20,922 nt of DNA, taken from assembly GCA_038254525.1 (NCBI GenBank), contig JBBSGC010000019.1:1-20922 (forward strand), read 5' to 3'. Made by a program: the position numbers and the translations under genes. Under the pieces are notes generated by a model that made no database searches, had not been told where the DNA came from, and saw only the letters and a list, made by a program, of their open reading frames with translations. This document shows, piece by piece, positions 13,414 to 20,922 of this stretch (positions are counted from its first letter, which is position 1; each line of letters begins with the position of its first letter). This DNA comes from JBBSGC01 sp038254525. Its GTDB lineage: Bacteria; Actinomycetota; Actinomycetes; Propionibacteriales; Nocardioidaceae.

Positions 13414-16188
13414 GTGGCATCCCCCGCCGAGCGTTCGGAGCGAGCGACCGTCATCCACGAGGGCCTGCCGACCCAGCTGCCCGACATCGATCCGGACGAG
13501 ACCGCGGAATGGGTCGAGTCGCTCGACGCGCTGCTCGACGAACGCGGTCGCGACCGGGCCCGCTACGTGATGCTGAAGCTGCTCGAACGAGCTCGTGAGC
13601 GCAACGTAGGCGTCCCGGGACTGCGGAGCACCGACTACATCAACACGATCCCGCCGGAGCGCGAGCCGTGGTTCCCCGGCAACGAGGACATCGAACGGCG
13701 GATCCGGGCGTACATCCGCTGGAACGCCGCGGTCATGGTGTCGCGAGCCAACCGTCCAGGCCTCGGCGTCGGCGGTCACATCGCCACCTACCAGTCCGCA
13801 GCAAGCCTCTACGAGGTCGGCTTCAACCACTTCTTCCGCGGCAAGGACCATCCCGGCGGCGGCGATCAGGTGTTCATCCAGGGACACGGCTCCCCCGGCG
13901 TGTACGCCCGGGCGTTCCTCGAGGGACGGCTCACCGAGTCGCAGCTGAGCAACTTCCGCCAAGAGGTCTCACAAGGCCCCGGCAAGGGACTGTCGTCCTA
14001 CCCTCACCCGCGACTCATGCCGGACTTCTGGGAGTTTCCCACGGTGTCCATGGGGATCACCGGCATCAACTCGATCTACCAGGCGCGCTTCAACCGGTAT
14101 CTCGCCAACCGGGGCATCAAGGACACCAGCCAGCAGCACGTCTGGGCGTTCCTGGGCGACGGGGAGATGGGCGAACCTGAGTCGCTCGGCGCGATCGGCC
14201 TCGCCGCCCGGGAGGAGCTCGACAACCTCACGTTCGTCATCAACTGCAACCTGCAGCAGCTCGACGGACCGGTCCGCGGCAACGGCAAGGTCATCCAGGA
14301 GCTCGAGTCGTTCTTCCGCGGCGCCGGCTGGAACGTGGTCAAGGTCATCTGGGGACGTGAGTGGGACGACCTGCTGGCCCGCGACGTCGACGGCGTGCTC
14401 GTCAACCAGATGAACCGCACCCCGGACGGCCAGTTCCAGACGTACACGGTCGAGGAGGGCTCCTACATCCGCGAGCACTTCTTCGGCGGCGACACCCGGC
14501 TCGCCAAGCTTGCCGAGCACCTGTCCGACGACGACCTGCGCAAGCTGCCGCGAGGTGGTCACGACTACCGCAAGGTCTACGCCGCCTTCAAGGCCGCGAC
14601 CGAGCACGTCGGGCAGCCGACGGTGATCCTGGCCCACACGATCAAGGGCTGGACGATCGACGCCCTGGAGGGTCGCAACGCCACCCACCAGATGAAGAAG
14701 CTGACCAAGGCGGATCTGAAGAAGTTCCGTGACCGGCTGTACCTGCCCATCTCCGACGCCGCGATCGACGACTCCGATGTCGCGCCGTTCTACCACCCGG
14801 GAAGCGACAACGACGAGATCGCCTACATGCTCGACCGGCGGGCGCAGCTCGGTGGGCCGCTGCCGAGGCGAGTCGTGCGTGCGCAACCGCTGAAGCTGCC
14901 AGGCGACGCGGTCTACGCCGAGCTCAAGAAGGGATCCGGCAAGCAGCCGATCGCAACCACCATGGCATTCGTACGCCTGCTGCGCGACCTGGTGAAGGAC
15001 CCGGAGATCGGCTCGCGCATCGTTCCCATCGCGCCCGATGAGTACCGCACGTTCGGCATGGACTCGATGTTCCCGACCGCCAAGGTCTACAACCCCGCCG
15101 GGCAGACGTATGACTCCGTCGACCGCCGGTTGCTGCTGGCCTACAAGGAGTCGGCCCAGGGCCAGCTGCTGCACGAGGGGATCAGTGAGCTCGGTGCCAT
15201 GGGGTCGGCGATCGCGGCCGGCACGGCCTACGCCACGCACGGCGAGCCAATGATCCCGGTCTACATCTTCTACTCCATGTTCGGCTTCCAGCGCACAGGC
15301 GACTGGATGTGGTCAATGGCCGACCAGCTCGGCCGCGGCTTCCTCATCGGGGCCACCGCCGGACGCACGACGCTCACCGGTGAGGGGCTCCAACATGCCG
15401 ACGGGCACTCACCGCTGCTCGCGGTCACCAACCCCGCCGCAGTGCACTACGACCCGGCGTGGGCGTTCGAGATCAGCCACATAGTGCAGTCGGGCCTGCG
15501 CCGCATGTATGCGCCGAGCGAGCAGCACCCGCACGGCGAGGACGTCTTCTACTATCTGACGGTCTACAACGAGCCGGTCGTGCAGCCGGTCGAGCCCGAC
15601 GACCTCGACGTCGATGGGCTGCTGAAGGGCATGTACCGCTACCGGCCGTGTCCCGCGCAGCTCGGTGAGGACGCCCCGCGGGTGCAGCTGCTCGCCTCAG
15701 GCGTCGCCGTGCCGTGGGCGCTCCGGGCGCAGGACATCCTGGCGGCCGACTTCTCGGTGGCCGCCGACGTGTGGTCGGTGACGTCGTGGAACGAGCTCGC
15801 CCGCGACGGCGTTGCCACCGAGCGCTGGAACCTCAACCACCCCGCAGACGCGCCGCGGACGCCCTACGTCACCGCGACGCTGTCCGGCACTCAGGGCCCG
15901 GTGGTGGCGGTGAGCGACTACATGCGCGCGGTGCAGGACCAGATCGCCCGCTGGGTTCCCGGGAACTGGCAGTCCCTCGGCGCCGACGGCTTCGGGTTCG
16001 CCGACACCCGGGCCGCGGCCCGCCGCTTCTTCCAGATCGACGCCGAGTCGTTGGTGGTCGCGGCCCTGCAGGCGCTGGGGGCGCGCGGCGAGGTGAAGCC
16101 GGAGGTCGCGAGCGAGGCGTTCAGCCGGTTCCGGATCGACGACCCGACGGCGGTCCAGGGCGTCGAGCAGGAGGGCGGCGACGCCTAA
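13414..16188 (+). CDS. aceE: Pyruvate dehydrogenase E1 component, homodimeric
   Basis: A 924-residue thiamin-diphosphate enzyme that decarboxylates pyruvate and transfers the acetyl group to the E2 lipoyl domain, feeding acetyl-CoA to the TCA cycle and fatty acid synthesis. AceE signatures are abundant: NEDIERRIRAYIRWNAAVMV, FNHFFRGKDHPGGGDQVFIQ, and the HGSPGVYARAFLEGRL block. The cofactor motif starts at residue 248 with GDGEMGEPES and ends near 276 in VINCNLQQLDGP. Later come IPVYIFYSMFGFQRTGDWMW and GATAGRTTLTGEGLQHADGHS. Full length for the family (about 900). GTG at 13414 is preferred over the ATG at 13363 because GGAAGGA lies seven bases upstream and homologues begin near here. It stands alone: DUF3052 is divergent and the E2/E3 genes are not in the window. 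Confidence 0.97.
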   Translation: MASPAERSERATVIHEGLPTQLPDIDPDETAEWVESLDALLDERGRDRARYVMLKLLERARERNVGVPGLRSTDYINTIPPEREPWFPGNEDIERRIRAYIRWNAAVMVSRANRPGLGVGGHIATYQSAASLYEVGFNHFFRGKDHPGGGDQVFIQGHGSPGVYARAFLEGRLTESQLSNFRQEVSQGPGKGLSSYPHPRLMPDFWEFPTVSMGITGINSIYQARFNRYLANRGIKDTSQQHVWAFLGDGEMGEPESLGAIGLAAREELDNLTFVINCNLQQLDGPVRGNGKVIQELESFFRGAGWNVVKVIWGREWDDLLARDVDGVLVNQMNRTPDGQFQTYTVEEGSYIREHFFGGDTRLAKLAEHLSDDDLRKLPRGGHDYRKVYAAFKAATEHVGQPTVILAHTIKGWTIDALEGRNATHQMKKLTKADLKKFRDRLYLPISDAAIDDSDVAPFYHPGSDNDEIAYMLDRRAQLGGPLPRRVVRAQPLKLPGDAVYAELKKGSGKQPIATTMAFVRLLRDLVKDPEIGSRIVPIAPDEYRTFGMDSMFPTAKVYNPAGQTYDSVDRRLLLAYKESAQGQLLHEGISELGAMGSAIAAGTAYATHGEPMIPVYIFYSMFGFQRTGDWMWSMADQLGRGFLIGATAGRTTLTGEGLQHADGHSPLLAVTNPAAVHYDPAWAFEISHIVQSGLRRMYAPSEQHPHGEDVFYYLTVYNEPVVQPVEPDDLDVDGLLKGMYRYRPCPAQLGEDAPRVQLLASGVAVPWALRAQDILAADFSVAADVWSVTSWNELARDGVATERWNLNHPADAPRTPYVTATLSGTQGPVVAVSDYMRAVQDQIARWVPGNWQSLGADGFGFADTRAAARRFFQIDAESLVVAALQALGARGEVKPEVASEAFSRFRIDDPTAVQGVEQEGGDA

Positions 16189-16344
16189 GGGTCTCCCGCT
16201 CCCCGGCGAGGCAGCACGGGATCTCGTCTCTGGTGAGAAGCGACGCGGCCCACCTTGGAGCGATTCGCCACACTGGTCGGCGTCGGCCACTGCACTTGGT
16301 GTGGGCGGGGGTCACCGCCGTGGCGCCTTACCTAGGCGAAGGCA

Positions 16345-16376
16345 TGCTCACCTAGGCGGCGCCGCATAGGTGAGCA
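16345..16376. terminator. Strong hairpin between convergent aceE and PHP genes
   Basis: Two 14-base arms (16345-16358 and 16363-16376) pair with one mismatch around GCGC. No T-run follows on either strand, so it would be a U-tract-less terminator or RNA-stabilising hairpin, able to act in both directions. ACCTAGGCG is also present as a direct repeat at 16330-16338 and 16350-16358, exactly 20 bases apart. Otherwise the 271-base interval from 16189 to 16459 shows no gene. Confidence 0.55.
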
Positions 16377-16459
16377 CCCCTCCACCACGGTGCCGTGGCG
16401 AAGGCCAAGGGGGTGGGGCGGCAAGGTCACGGTGCGCGGTTGTGGGCGACGAGCACAGC

Positions 16460-17485
16460 TCAGCCGGAGCGCCGCGCCGCCGACCAGGCCAGCAGGTCGT
16501 CGGCGGTACGGGTGTTGACCACCCGCTCCGGTGGTACCCCGTGGGAGACCGCGCGGGCGCAGCCGTGGTCGAGGAACTCCAGCTGGCCCGGCGCGTGCGC
16601 GTCGGTGTCGATCGAGAACAGGCAGCCGGTCTCCAGGGCCAGGTCGATCAGGTCGCCGGGAGGGTCGCGCCGCTCCGGGCGGGAGTTGATCTCCACCGCG
16701 GTGTCGAAGCTTCGGCAGGCCTCGAACACCAGCTCGGCGTCGAACTGGGACTGGGGTCGCTGACCGCGTCCGCCGGTGACCAGCCGCCCGGTGCAGTGAC
16801 CGAGCACGTCGACCCGCGGGTTCGACACCGCGACCGCCATCCGGCGGGTCATCGCGTCGCGCTCCATGCGCAGCTTGCTGTGCACGCTCGCCACCACGAT
16901 GTCGAGCTCGTCGAGCAGCTCCGGCTCCTGGTCGAGCGACCCGTCGTCGAGGATGTCGACCTCGATCCCGGCGAGGATCCGAAACGGCGCCAGCTCCTCG
17001 TTGAGCGCTGTGACCACCTTGAGCTGCCGGCGCAGCCGCTCGGGTGAGAGACCGTTGGCGACGGTGAGCCGTGGCGAGTGGTCGGTCAGCACCACGTAGT
17101 CGTGCCCGAGGTCGCGAGCCGCCTGTGCCATCTCCGGGATCGGGCTCCCGCCGTCGGACCAGTCCGAGTGGGTGTGCAGGTCGCCGTGCAGCAACCGCCG
17201 GATCGGCTCGCCGCCGGTCGCCAGTGGCTCCCGCGCCTCCTCCTCCAGCGTCATCAGGTACGCGGGGAGCGCTCCGGCCAGCGCCTCGACGGCCACCGCG
17301 GCCGTCTTCGGTCCCAGGCCGGGCAGGTCGGTCAGCGTCCCGTCACGGGCGCGGCGCTCCAGCTCGGCCGGGTCCAGCTCCTCCAGCGTCCATGCAGCTC
17401 GCCGGTAGGCCTTCACCCGGTGGGTCTCCCCGCGGGCTCGTTCCAACAGGTACGCGATGCGCTTGAGCGCCACGACCGGGTCCAC
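16460..17485 (-). CDS. PHP-domain phosphoesterase with helix-hairpin-helix (PolX-like)
   Basis: A 341-residue protein. The N-terminus (residues 1-80) resembles the 8-kDa/HhH region of family X DNA polymerases: DPVVALKRIAYLLERARGE and the hairpin LTDLPGLGPKTAAVAVEAL near 51-69. Residues about 98-335 are a PHP metal-dependent phosphoesterase with GDLHTHSDWSDGG, VVLTDHSP, GIEVDIL, SVHSKL, LGHCTGR, EINSRPERRDPP, and DTDAHAP. These metal ligands appear intact. The polymerase palm/finger domain itself is absent, so this is the short PHP form; nuclease or phosphatase activity is plausible but unproven. GTG at 17485 is preferred to ATG at 17494: GGGGGAGG is flush against the ATG but nine bases from the GTG, and homologues begin at that point. 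The gene is divergent to fasR with only about 45 bases between starts. Confidence 0.87.
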   Translation of the reverse strand: MDPVVALKRIAYLLERARGETHRVKAYRRAAWTLEELDPAELERRARDGTLTDLPGLGPKTAAVAVEALAGALPAYLMTLEEEAREPLATGGEPIRRLLHGDLHTHSDWSDGGSPIPEMAQAARDLGHDYVVLTDHSPRLTVANGLSPERLRRQLKVVTALNEELAPFRILAGIEVDILDDGSLDQEPELLDELDIVVASVHSKLRMERDAMTRRMAVAVSNPRVDVLGHCTGRLVTGGRGQRPQSQFDAELVFEACRSFDTAVEINSRPERRDPPGDLIDLALETGCLFSIDTDAHAPGQLEFLDHGCARAVSHGVPPERVVNTRTADDLLAWSAARRSG

Positions 17486-17517
17486 GCCGGCCATCCTCCC
17501 CCACACCCATGCCGCTC

Positions 17518-17523
17518 TACGCT
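17518..17523 (+). promoter_or_regulatory. Leaderless -10 box, fasR
   Basis: TACGCT is followed by GAGGGA and then the ATG at 17530, the same six-base spacing as the other leaderless starts here. The purine stretch GAGGGA touches the ATG and is too close to act as a normal ribosome site. Confidence 0.5.
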
Positions 17524-17529
17524 GAGGGA

Positions 17530-18723
17530 ATGGCGCACGAGGCGGACCCGACGGCTGCGTCGGCGGTCGCGGCCCGGCTGACCAGGGCCGTCGGGCCACT
17601 GGCGAGTGCTGCGGTGGCCCGCATGGAGACCGAGCTGCCGTGGTTTCGCGAGTTGTCGGCGCATGACCGGTCCTGGATCGGGATGGTCGCCCACAACGGG
17701 ATAGCCGCCTTCGCGGAGTGGTACCGGGAGAGCACCACGCTCGGCGACCCGACCAGGGCCGACGTCTTCGGCGTGGCGCCGACCGCGTTGGCGAGGGTCG
17801 TGTCGTTGGAACAGACGGTCTCCATGGTCCGCACGACGATCGAGGTCGTGGAGTCGCAGGTCGGGCAGCTGCTCGGCGCCGATGACGGCGCAACGGTCCG
17901 GATGGCCCTCATGCACTTCTCCCGCGAGGTCGCCTTCGCGGCAGCCGAGGTGTACGCGCGGGCCGCGGAGCTACGCGGCGCGTGGGACGCCCGGCTCGAG
18001 GCGCTGATCGTCGACTCGCTCCTGCGGGGTGACGCAGACGAGGCCATCGCGTCGCGCGCGGCCGCCCTCGGCTGGACGTCGTCGTCGCTGGTCACCGTGG
18101 TTCTCGGCCGGGCGCCCGATGAGGTATCCGCGGGTGAGTCCGGACCACAACAGGTGGTCGACGACCTGCGGCGATCCGCCCGGGCAGCCGGTCTCGACGC
18201 GCTGTGCGCAGTCCAGGGTGACCGGCTGGTGGTCGTGCTCGGTGGAGCCGAGGACCCCGACAAGGCGGGTGCCTGCATAGCCGAGCACTTCGGACCCGGA
18301 CCGGTGGTCGTGGGCCCGCTCGTCGAGGACATGGTGCATGCCAACGTGTCGGCGCGGGCGGCCCTGGCGGGGCTCAAGGCGGCCAAGGGCTGGCCGCAGG
18401 CGCCCCGCCCGGTGGCCGCCGACGACCTGCTGCCCGAGCGCTCGCTGTCCGGCGACGGACACGCGCGCCACCAGCTGGTCACCTCGGTCTACACCCCGCT
18501 GCTGGCCAACGACGCGACGCTGCTCGAGACTGCCTCGGCGTACGTCGACGCCGGCTGCTCGATCGAGGGCACCGCCCGGGCGCTGTTCGTCCACGCCAAT
18601 ACGGTGCGCTACCGGCTGCGTCGCATCGAGCAGGTGACCGGGCTCGCGGCCAGCGACCCGCGCGACGCGTACACGCTGCGGATCGCGGTGACCCTCGGCC
18701 GTTTGCTGGCCCCCCGCGACTGA
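17530..18723 (+). CDS. fasR: PucR-family transcriptional regulator of fatty acid synthesis (FasR-like)
   Basis: A 397-residue PucR/CdaR-type regulator. The N-terminal sensory region (residues 1-160) includes WFRELSAHDRSWIGMVAHNG. A central degenerate GGDEF-like domain follows (ALCAVQGDRLVVVLGG, VVVGPLVEDMVHANVSARAAL). The C-terminal PucR helix-turn-helix is LLETASAYVDAGCSIEGTAR, continuing as ALFVHANTVRYRLRRIEQVTGL. Its position directly before fabD matches Streptomyces coelicolor FasR, an activator of the fabD-fabH-acpP-fabF operon and unrelated to the TetR-family FasR of mycobacteria. The ATG at 17530 is preferred to the ATG at 17509 because TACGCT lies exactly six bases upstream and the extra seven residues are not family-like. 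It is separated from fabD by 103 bases that contain a candidate operator. Confidence 0.9.
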   Translation: MAHEADPTAASAVAARLTRAVGPLASAAVARMETELPWFRELSAHDRSWIGMVAHNGIAAFAEWYRESTTLGDPTRADVFGVAPTALARVVSLEQTVSMVRTTIEVVESQVGQLLGADDGATVRMALMHFSREVAFAAAEVYARAAELRGAWDARLEALIVDSLLRGDADEAIASRAAALGWTSSSLVTVVLGRAPDEVSAGESGPQQVVDDLRRSARAAGLDALCAVQGDRLVVVLGGAEDPDKAGACIAEHFGPGPVVVGPLVEDMVHANVSARAALAGLKAAKGWPQAPRPVAADDLLPERSLSGDGHARHQLVTSVYTPLLANDATLLETASAYVDAGCSIEGTARALFVHANTVRYRLRRIEQVTGLAASDPRDAYTLRIAVTLGRLLAPRD

Positions 18724-18742
18724 GCGCAGCATCGCGGTCGCG

Positions 18743-18759
18743 TTGGAGGAACCCTACAA
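18743..18759. promoter_or_regulatory. Imperfect palindrome between fasR and fabD, candidate FasR operator
   Basis: TTGGAGG-AAC-CCTACAA has 7-base arms with one mismatch, centred about 75 bases upstream of the fabD start. It is the only clear dyad in the 103-base gap and is well placed for an activator. CAGGCT at 18815-18820 lies six bases before the fabD GTG and may be a weak leaderless -10. FasR binding is inferred. Confidence 0.45.
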
Positions 18760-18826
18760 ATCGACGCCGGATTCTTCGTCTGCTCGCTAGCCGCGCCCCG
18801 GCCGTCTCGGCGGGCAGGCTGGAGCC

Positions 18827-20011
18827 GTGCTCGTCATCGCCGCGCCGGGTCAGGGCGCGCAGACCCCTGGCTTCCTCGAGCCGTGGCTGGCCGACCACGC
18901 CTTCGCCGCCCGACTGCACTGGCTGTCGGTGGTTGCCGGGCTCGACCTCGAGCACTACGGGACCAAGGCCGACGCGGACACGATCCGCGACACCGCGATC
19001 GCCCAGCCGTTGCTCGTCGCCGCCGGACTGGTCGCGGCGCTGTCGGTCTTCCCCCATCCCGCCGACGCCTTCGGTGCGGTCGGCGCGACCAGCGGCCACA
19101 GCGTCGGTGAGATCACCGCGGCGGCCGGTGTCGGCGCCATCTCCGCCGAGCAGGCAATGGTCCTGGTACGTGAGCGCGGACGTGCGATGGCCGACGCGTC
19201 GGCAGCCCGGGCGACGTCGATGACCGCGGTGCTCGGGGGTGACCGGGACGAGGTGCTCGCCGCCCTGGCAGCCGCCGGCCTGACCGCCGCCAACGACAAC
19301 GGCCCCGGACAGGTCGTCGCGGCGGGTACCGTCGAGCAGCTTGCGGACCTCGCGGGAGCTCCGCCGAAGGGGGCCCGGCTCGTCCCGCTGTCGGTGGCCG
19401 GCGCCTTCCACACCGAGCACATGCGACCGGCGGTGGACCGGCTGGCCCACCTGGCCCGGGCCGTCTCCACGCACGACCCGCGTACGCTCTTGATCTCCAA
19501 CCGCGACGGGCAGGTCGTGCACGACGGCCGCGAGGTGCTCGCCCGCCTGGTCAGCCAGGTGGCGACGCCGGTCCGCTGGGACCTGTGCATGCAGACCATG
19601 CTCGACCTGGGGGTGACCGGTCTGCTCGAGATGCCACCCGCGGGCACCCTGACCGGGATCGCGCGGCGCGCGATGAAGGGCGTCGAGACGTTCCCGCTCA
19701 AGACGCCCGACGACCTCGACGGCGCACGCGCCTTCGTCGAGCGGCACGCCAGCGAGTCACCCATGGACGACTCACCCACCTGGCGGCTGCTCGTGGCCCC
19801 GGCCAAGGGCACCTTCTCGCTGACCGCCGCCACCGCCGCGGGCAGTCCCCTGCAGTCCGGCCAGCGGATCGGGGCGGTGCGCAGCCTGCGCGACGAGATC
19901 CCGGTAGTCGCGCCCCACGGTGGCACCGTCGTGGAGTGGCTGGCCGAAGACGGCGACCTGGTCGCTCCCGGACAGCCACTGGTCCGGCTGCACCCGGAGC
20001 CCGCCGGATGA
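18827..20011 (+). CDS. fabD: Malonyl-CoA:ACP transacylase with C-terminal biotinyl/lipoyl-like domain
   Basis: A 394-residue cytoplasmic FabD that moves malonyl groups from CoA to acyl carrier protein. The transacylase domain (1-300) has APGQGAQTPGF (oxyanion glutamine), the nucleophile S92 in SGHSVGEITAA, H195 in GAFHTEHM, and the closing LLEMPPAGTLTGIARR. FabD is normally about 300-320 residues; here residues 319-392 add a compact all-beta extension. It reads LLVAPAKGTFSL, then VVAPHGGTVVEWLAEDGDLV and APGQPLVRLHP, which aligns with biotinyl/lipoyl hybrid-barrel domains. At the position of the modified lysine (the AMKM motif of biotin carriers) the sequence is SLRD, with R355 in place of lysine, so it should not carry biotin or lipoate. 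GTG at 18827 fits homologues but has a poor ribosome site. The stop overlaps fabH (ATGA). Confidence 0.95.
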   Translation: MLVIAAPGQGAQTPGFLEPWLADHAFAARLHWLSVVAGLDLEHYGTKADADTIRDTAIAQPLLVAAGLVAALSVFPHPADAFGAVGATSGHSVGEITAAAGVGAISAEQAMVLVRERGRAMADASAARATSMTAVLGGDRDEVLAALAAAGLTAANDNGPGQVVAAGTVEQLADLAGAPPKGARLVPLSVAGAFHTEHMRPAVDRLAHLARAVSTHDPRTLLISNRDGQVVHDGREVLARLVSQVATPVRWDLCMQTMLDLGVTGLLEMPPAGTLTGIARRAMKGVETFPLKTPDDLDGARAFVERHASESPMDDSPTWRLLVAPAKGTFSLTAATAAGSPLQSGQRIGAVRSLRDEIPVVAPHGGTVVEWLAEDGDLVAPGQPLVRLHPEPAG

Positions 20012-20922
20012 GCGCGCGCACGAGCGGCGCACCGAACGCCACGATCCTCGGCGTCGGCGCCTACCGGCCAAGACGGGTGGTTCCCAACTCCGAGATCGTC
20101 GGTCTCATCCACTCCAGCGACGAGTGGATCCAGACCCGGTCGGGCATCCGCAGCCGCCGCTTCGCCGAGCCCGACGAGACCGTGGTCGCGATGTCCGTCG
20201 CGTCCTCGCGCACCGCGCTGACCAACGCCGGTGTGACGCCGGATCAGATCGACTGTGTCGTCGTCGCGACGGTGTCGCACCTGCTGCAGACGCCGGCGGC
20301 CGCGACGATGATCGCCGAGGAGCTCGGTGCCACACCCGCCGCGGCTTTCGACATCTCGGCGGCCTGTGCCGGGTTCTGCTACGGCGTGGCACTGGCCTCG
20401 GACATGATCCGCGGCGGCACCGCCGCACACGTGCTGGTCATCGGCGTCGAGCGGCTGTCCGACATCACCGACCCGGCCGACCGCTCCACCGCCTTCATCT
20501 TCGCCGACGGCGCGGGCGCGGCGGTCATCGGTCCCTCGCCGGAACCCGGCATCGGCCCGGTGGTGTGGGGGTCCGACGGCGGGAGGTACGACCACATCCG
20601 CCAGGTGCAGCCGTGGGACACCGTCTTCGCATCCGAGGACAAGGTGTGGCCGACGCTGCGCATGGAGGGCAACGCAGTTTTCCGGTGGGCGTCGTTCGAG
20701 ATGGCCAAGGTCGCCCAGCGGGCGCTCGACGCGGCGGGCATCACCGCCGACGAGCTCGACGCCTTCATCCCCCACCAGGCCAACATGCGGATCACCGACG
20801 CGATGGCCCGGACCCTGAAGCTGCCCGACCGGGTCGTGATCGCGCGCGACATCGCCGAGCAGGGCAACACCTCCGCCGCATCGGTGCCGCTGGCGATGGC
20901 CGCGCTGATCGACGACGGATCG
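20008..20922 (+). CDS. fabH: 3-oxoacyl-ACP synthase III (FabH), 3' end outside window
   Basis: The condensing enzyme that starts type II fatty acid synthesis by joining an acyl-CoA primer to malonyl-ACP. The first 305 residues are present and open to the window edge; the family is about 310-340 long, so only a short tail is missing. The catalytic triad is complete: C120 in DISAACAGFCYG, H256 in FIPHQANMRI, and N287 in EQGNTSAAS. SSDEWIQTRSGIRSRRFAEP near residues 36-55 is the usual N-terminal signature. The ATG at 20008 overlaps the fabD stop by four bases, so the two genes are translationally coupled. Acyl carrier protein and FabF genes would be expected next. Confidence 0.97.
   Translation, partial: MSARTSGAPNATILGVGAYRPRRVVPNSEIVGLIHSSDEWIQTRSGIRSRRFAEPDETVVAMSVASSRTALTNAGVTPDQIDCVVVATVSHLLQTPAAATMIAEELGATPAAAFDISAACAGFCYGVALASDMIRGGTAAHVLVIGVERLSDITDPADRSTAFIFADGAGAAVIGPSPEPGIGPVVWGSDGGRYDHIRQVQPWDTVFASEDKVWPTLRMEGNAVFRWASFEMAKVAQRALDAAGITADELDAFIPHQANMRITDAMARTLKLPDRVVIARDIAEQGNTSAASVPLAMAALIDDGS

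Noticed and set aside
13969..15240. A 423-codon minus-strand ORF inside aceE
   Set aside because: It is a codon-bias shadow of aceE with no ribosome site and no recognisable domain.
16330..16376. An IdeR/DtxR iron box
   Set aside because: TAGGTAAGG and TAGGTGAGC half-site-like strings occur, but they do not form the required inward palindrome and the location is between gene ends.
18955..20775. A 606-codon minus-strand ORF
   Set aside because: Antisense to fabD and fabH, which carry intact catalytic motifs; typical high-GC shadow.
1..20922. CRISPR arrays, insertion sequences or integrases
   Set aside because: No regularly spaced repeats, transposase or recombinase motifs were seen on either strand.

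Overview
The window is high-GC, tightly packed bacterial DNA typical of Actinomycetota. The evidence is the gene content: homodimeric AceE-type pyruvate dehydrogenase E1, a DUF3052 protein, an AhpE-type peroxiredoxin, a PucR-family FasR regulator beside fabD-fabH, and the Nif3 / zinc-ribbon / RNase H-phosphatase operon. Several genes also appear to be leaderless (a TAnnnT hexamer exactly six bases before a GTG or ATG start). I cannot assign an order or genus from the sequence alone.

Left core block (about 1-6,920). On the minus strand lie an orphaned Excalibur-domain gene end, the RNase P RNA gene rnpB with its own -10 box, and an RNB-domain exoribonuclease. An ArsB/SLC13-like membrane permease is divergent to the exonuclease. 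Next comes a tightly coupled minus-strand operon: Nif3-family protein, coiled-coil zinc-ribbon protein (probably CTG start), and bifunctional RNase HI/histidine phosphatase. A 71-residue orphan protein on the plus strand has an 11-bp perfect inverted repeat across its start codon.

Accessory metal block (about 6,920-12,050). This holds a CPA2-type cation/proton antiporter and a minus-strand operon with 4-nt overlaps: a CmtR-like ArsR repressor, a CzcD-like CDF exporter and a second divergent CDF-like protein. Divergent to the operon are a CadI/ArsI-type glyoxalase-fold protein with an apparent in-frame internal deletion and a LMW-PTP-type arsenate reductase with an N-terminal helical domain. 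The divergent control region carries repeated TCTAT-containing elements. A decayed GNAT acetyltransferase remnant and a CCA-encoding tRNA-Val(UAC) close the block. Together they look like a cadmium/lead/arsenic resistance cassette placed beside a tRNA gene, with decay at its right end.

Right core block (about 12,050-20,922). On the minus strand are an AhpE-type peroxiredoxin, with a strong terminator protecting the tRNA gene from read-through, and a DUF3052 protein. aceE is divergent to DUF3052, followed by a strong hairpin between the convergent aceE and PHP-domain genes. fasR is divergent to the PHP gene and leads into fabD and fabH, whose end lies outside the window. This region links acetyl-CoA production (aceE) to the start of type II fatty acid synthesis (fabD, fabH) and its regulator. 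FabD carries an unusual C-terminal biotinyl/lipoyl-like domain in which the attachment lysine appears to be arginine.
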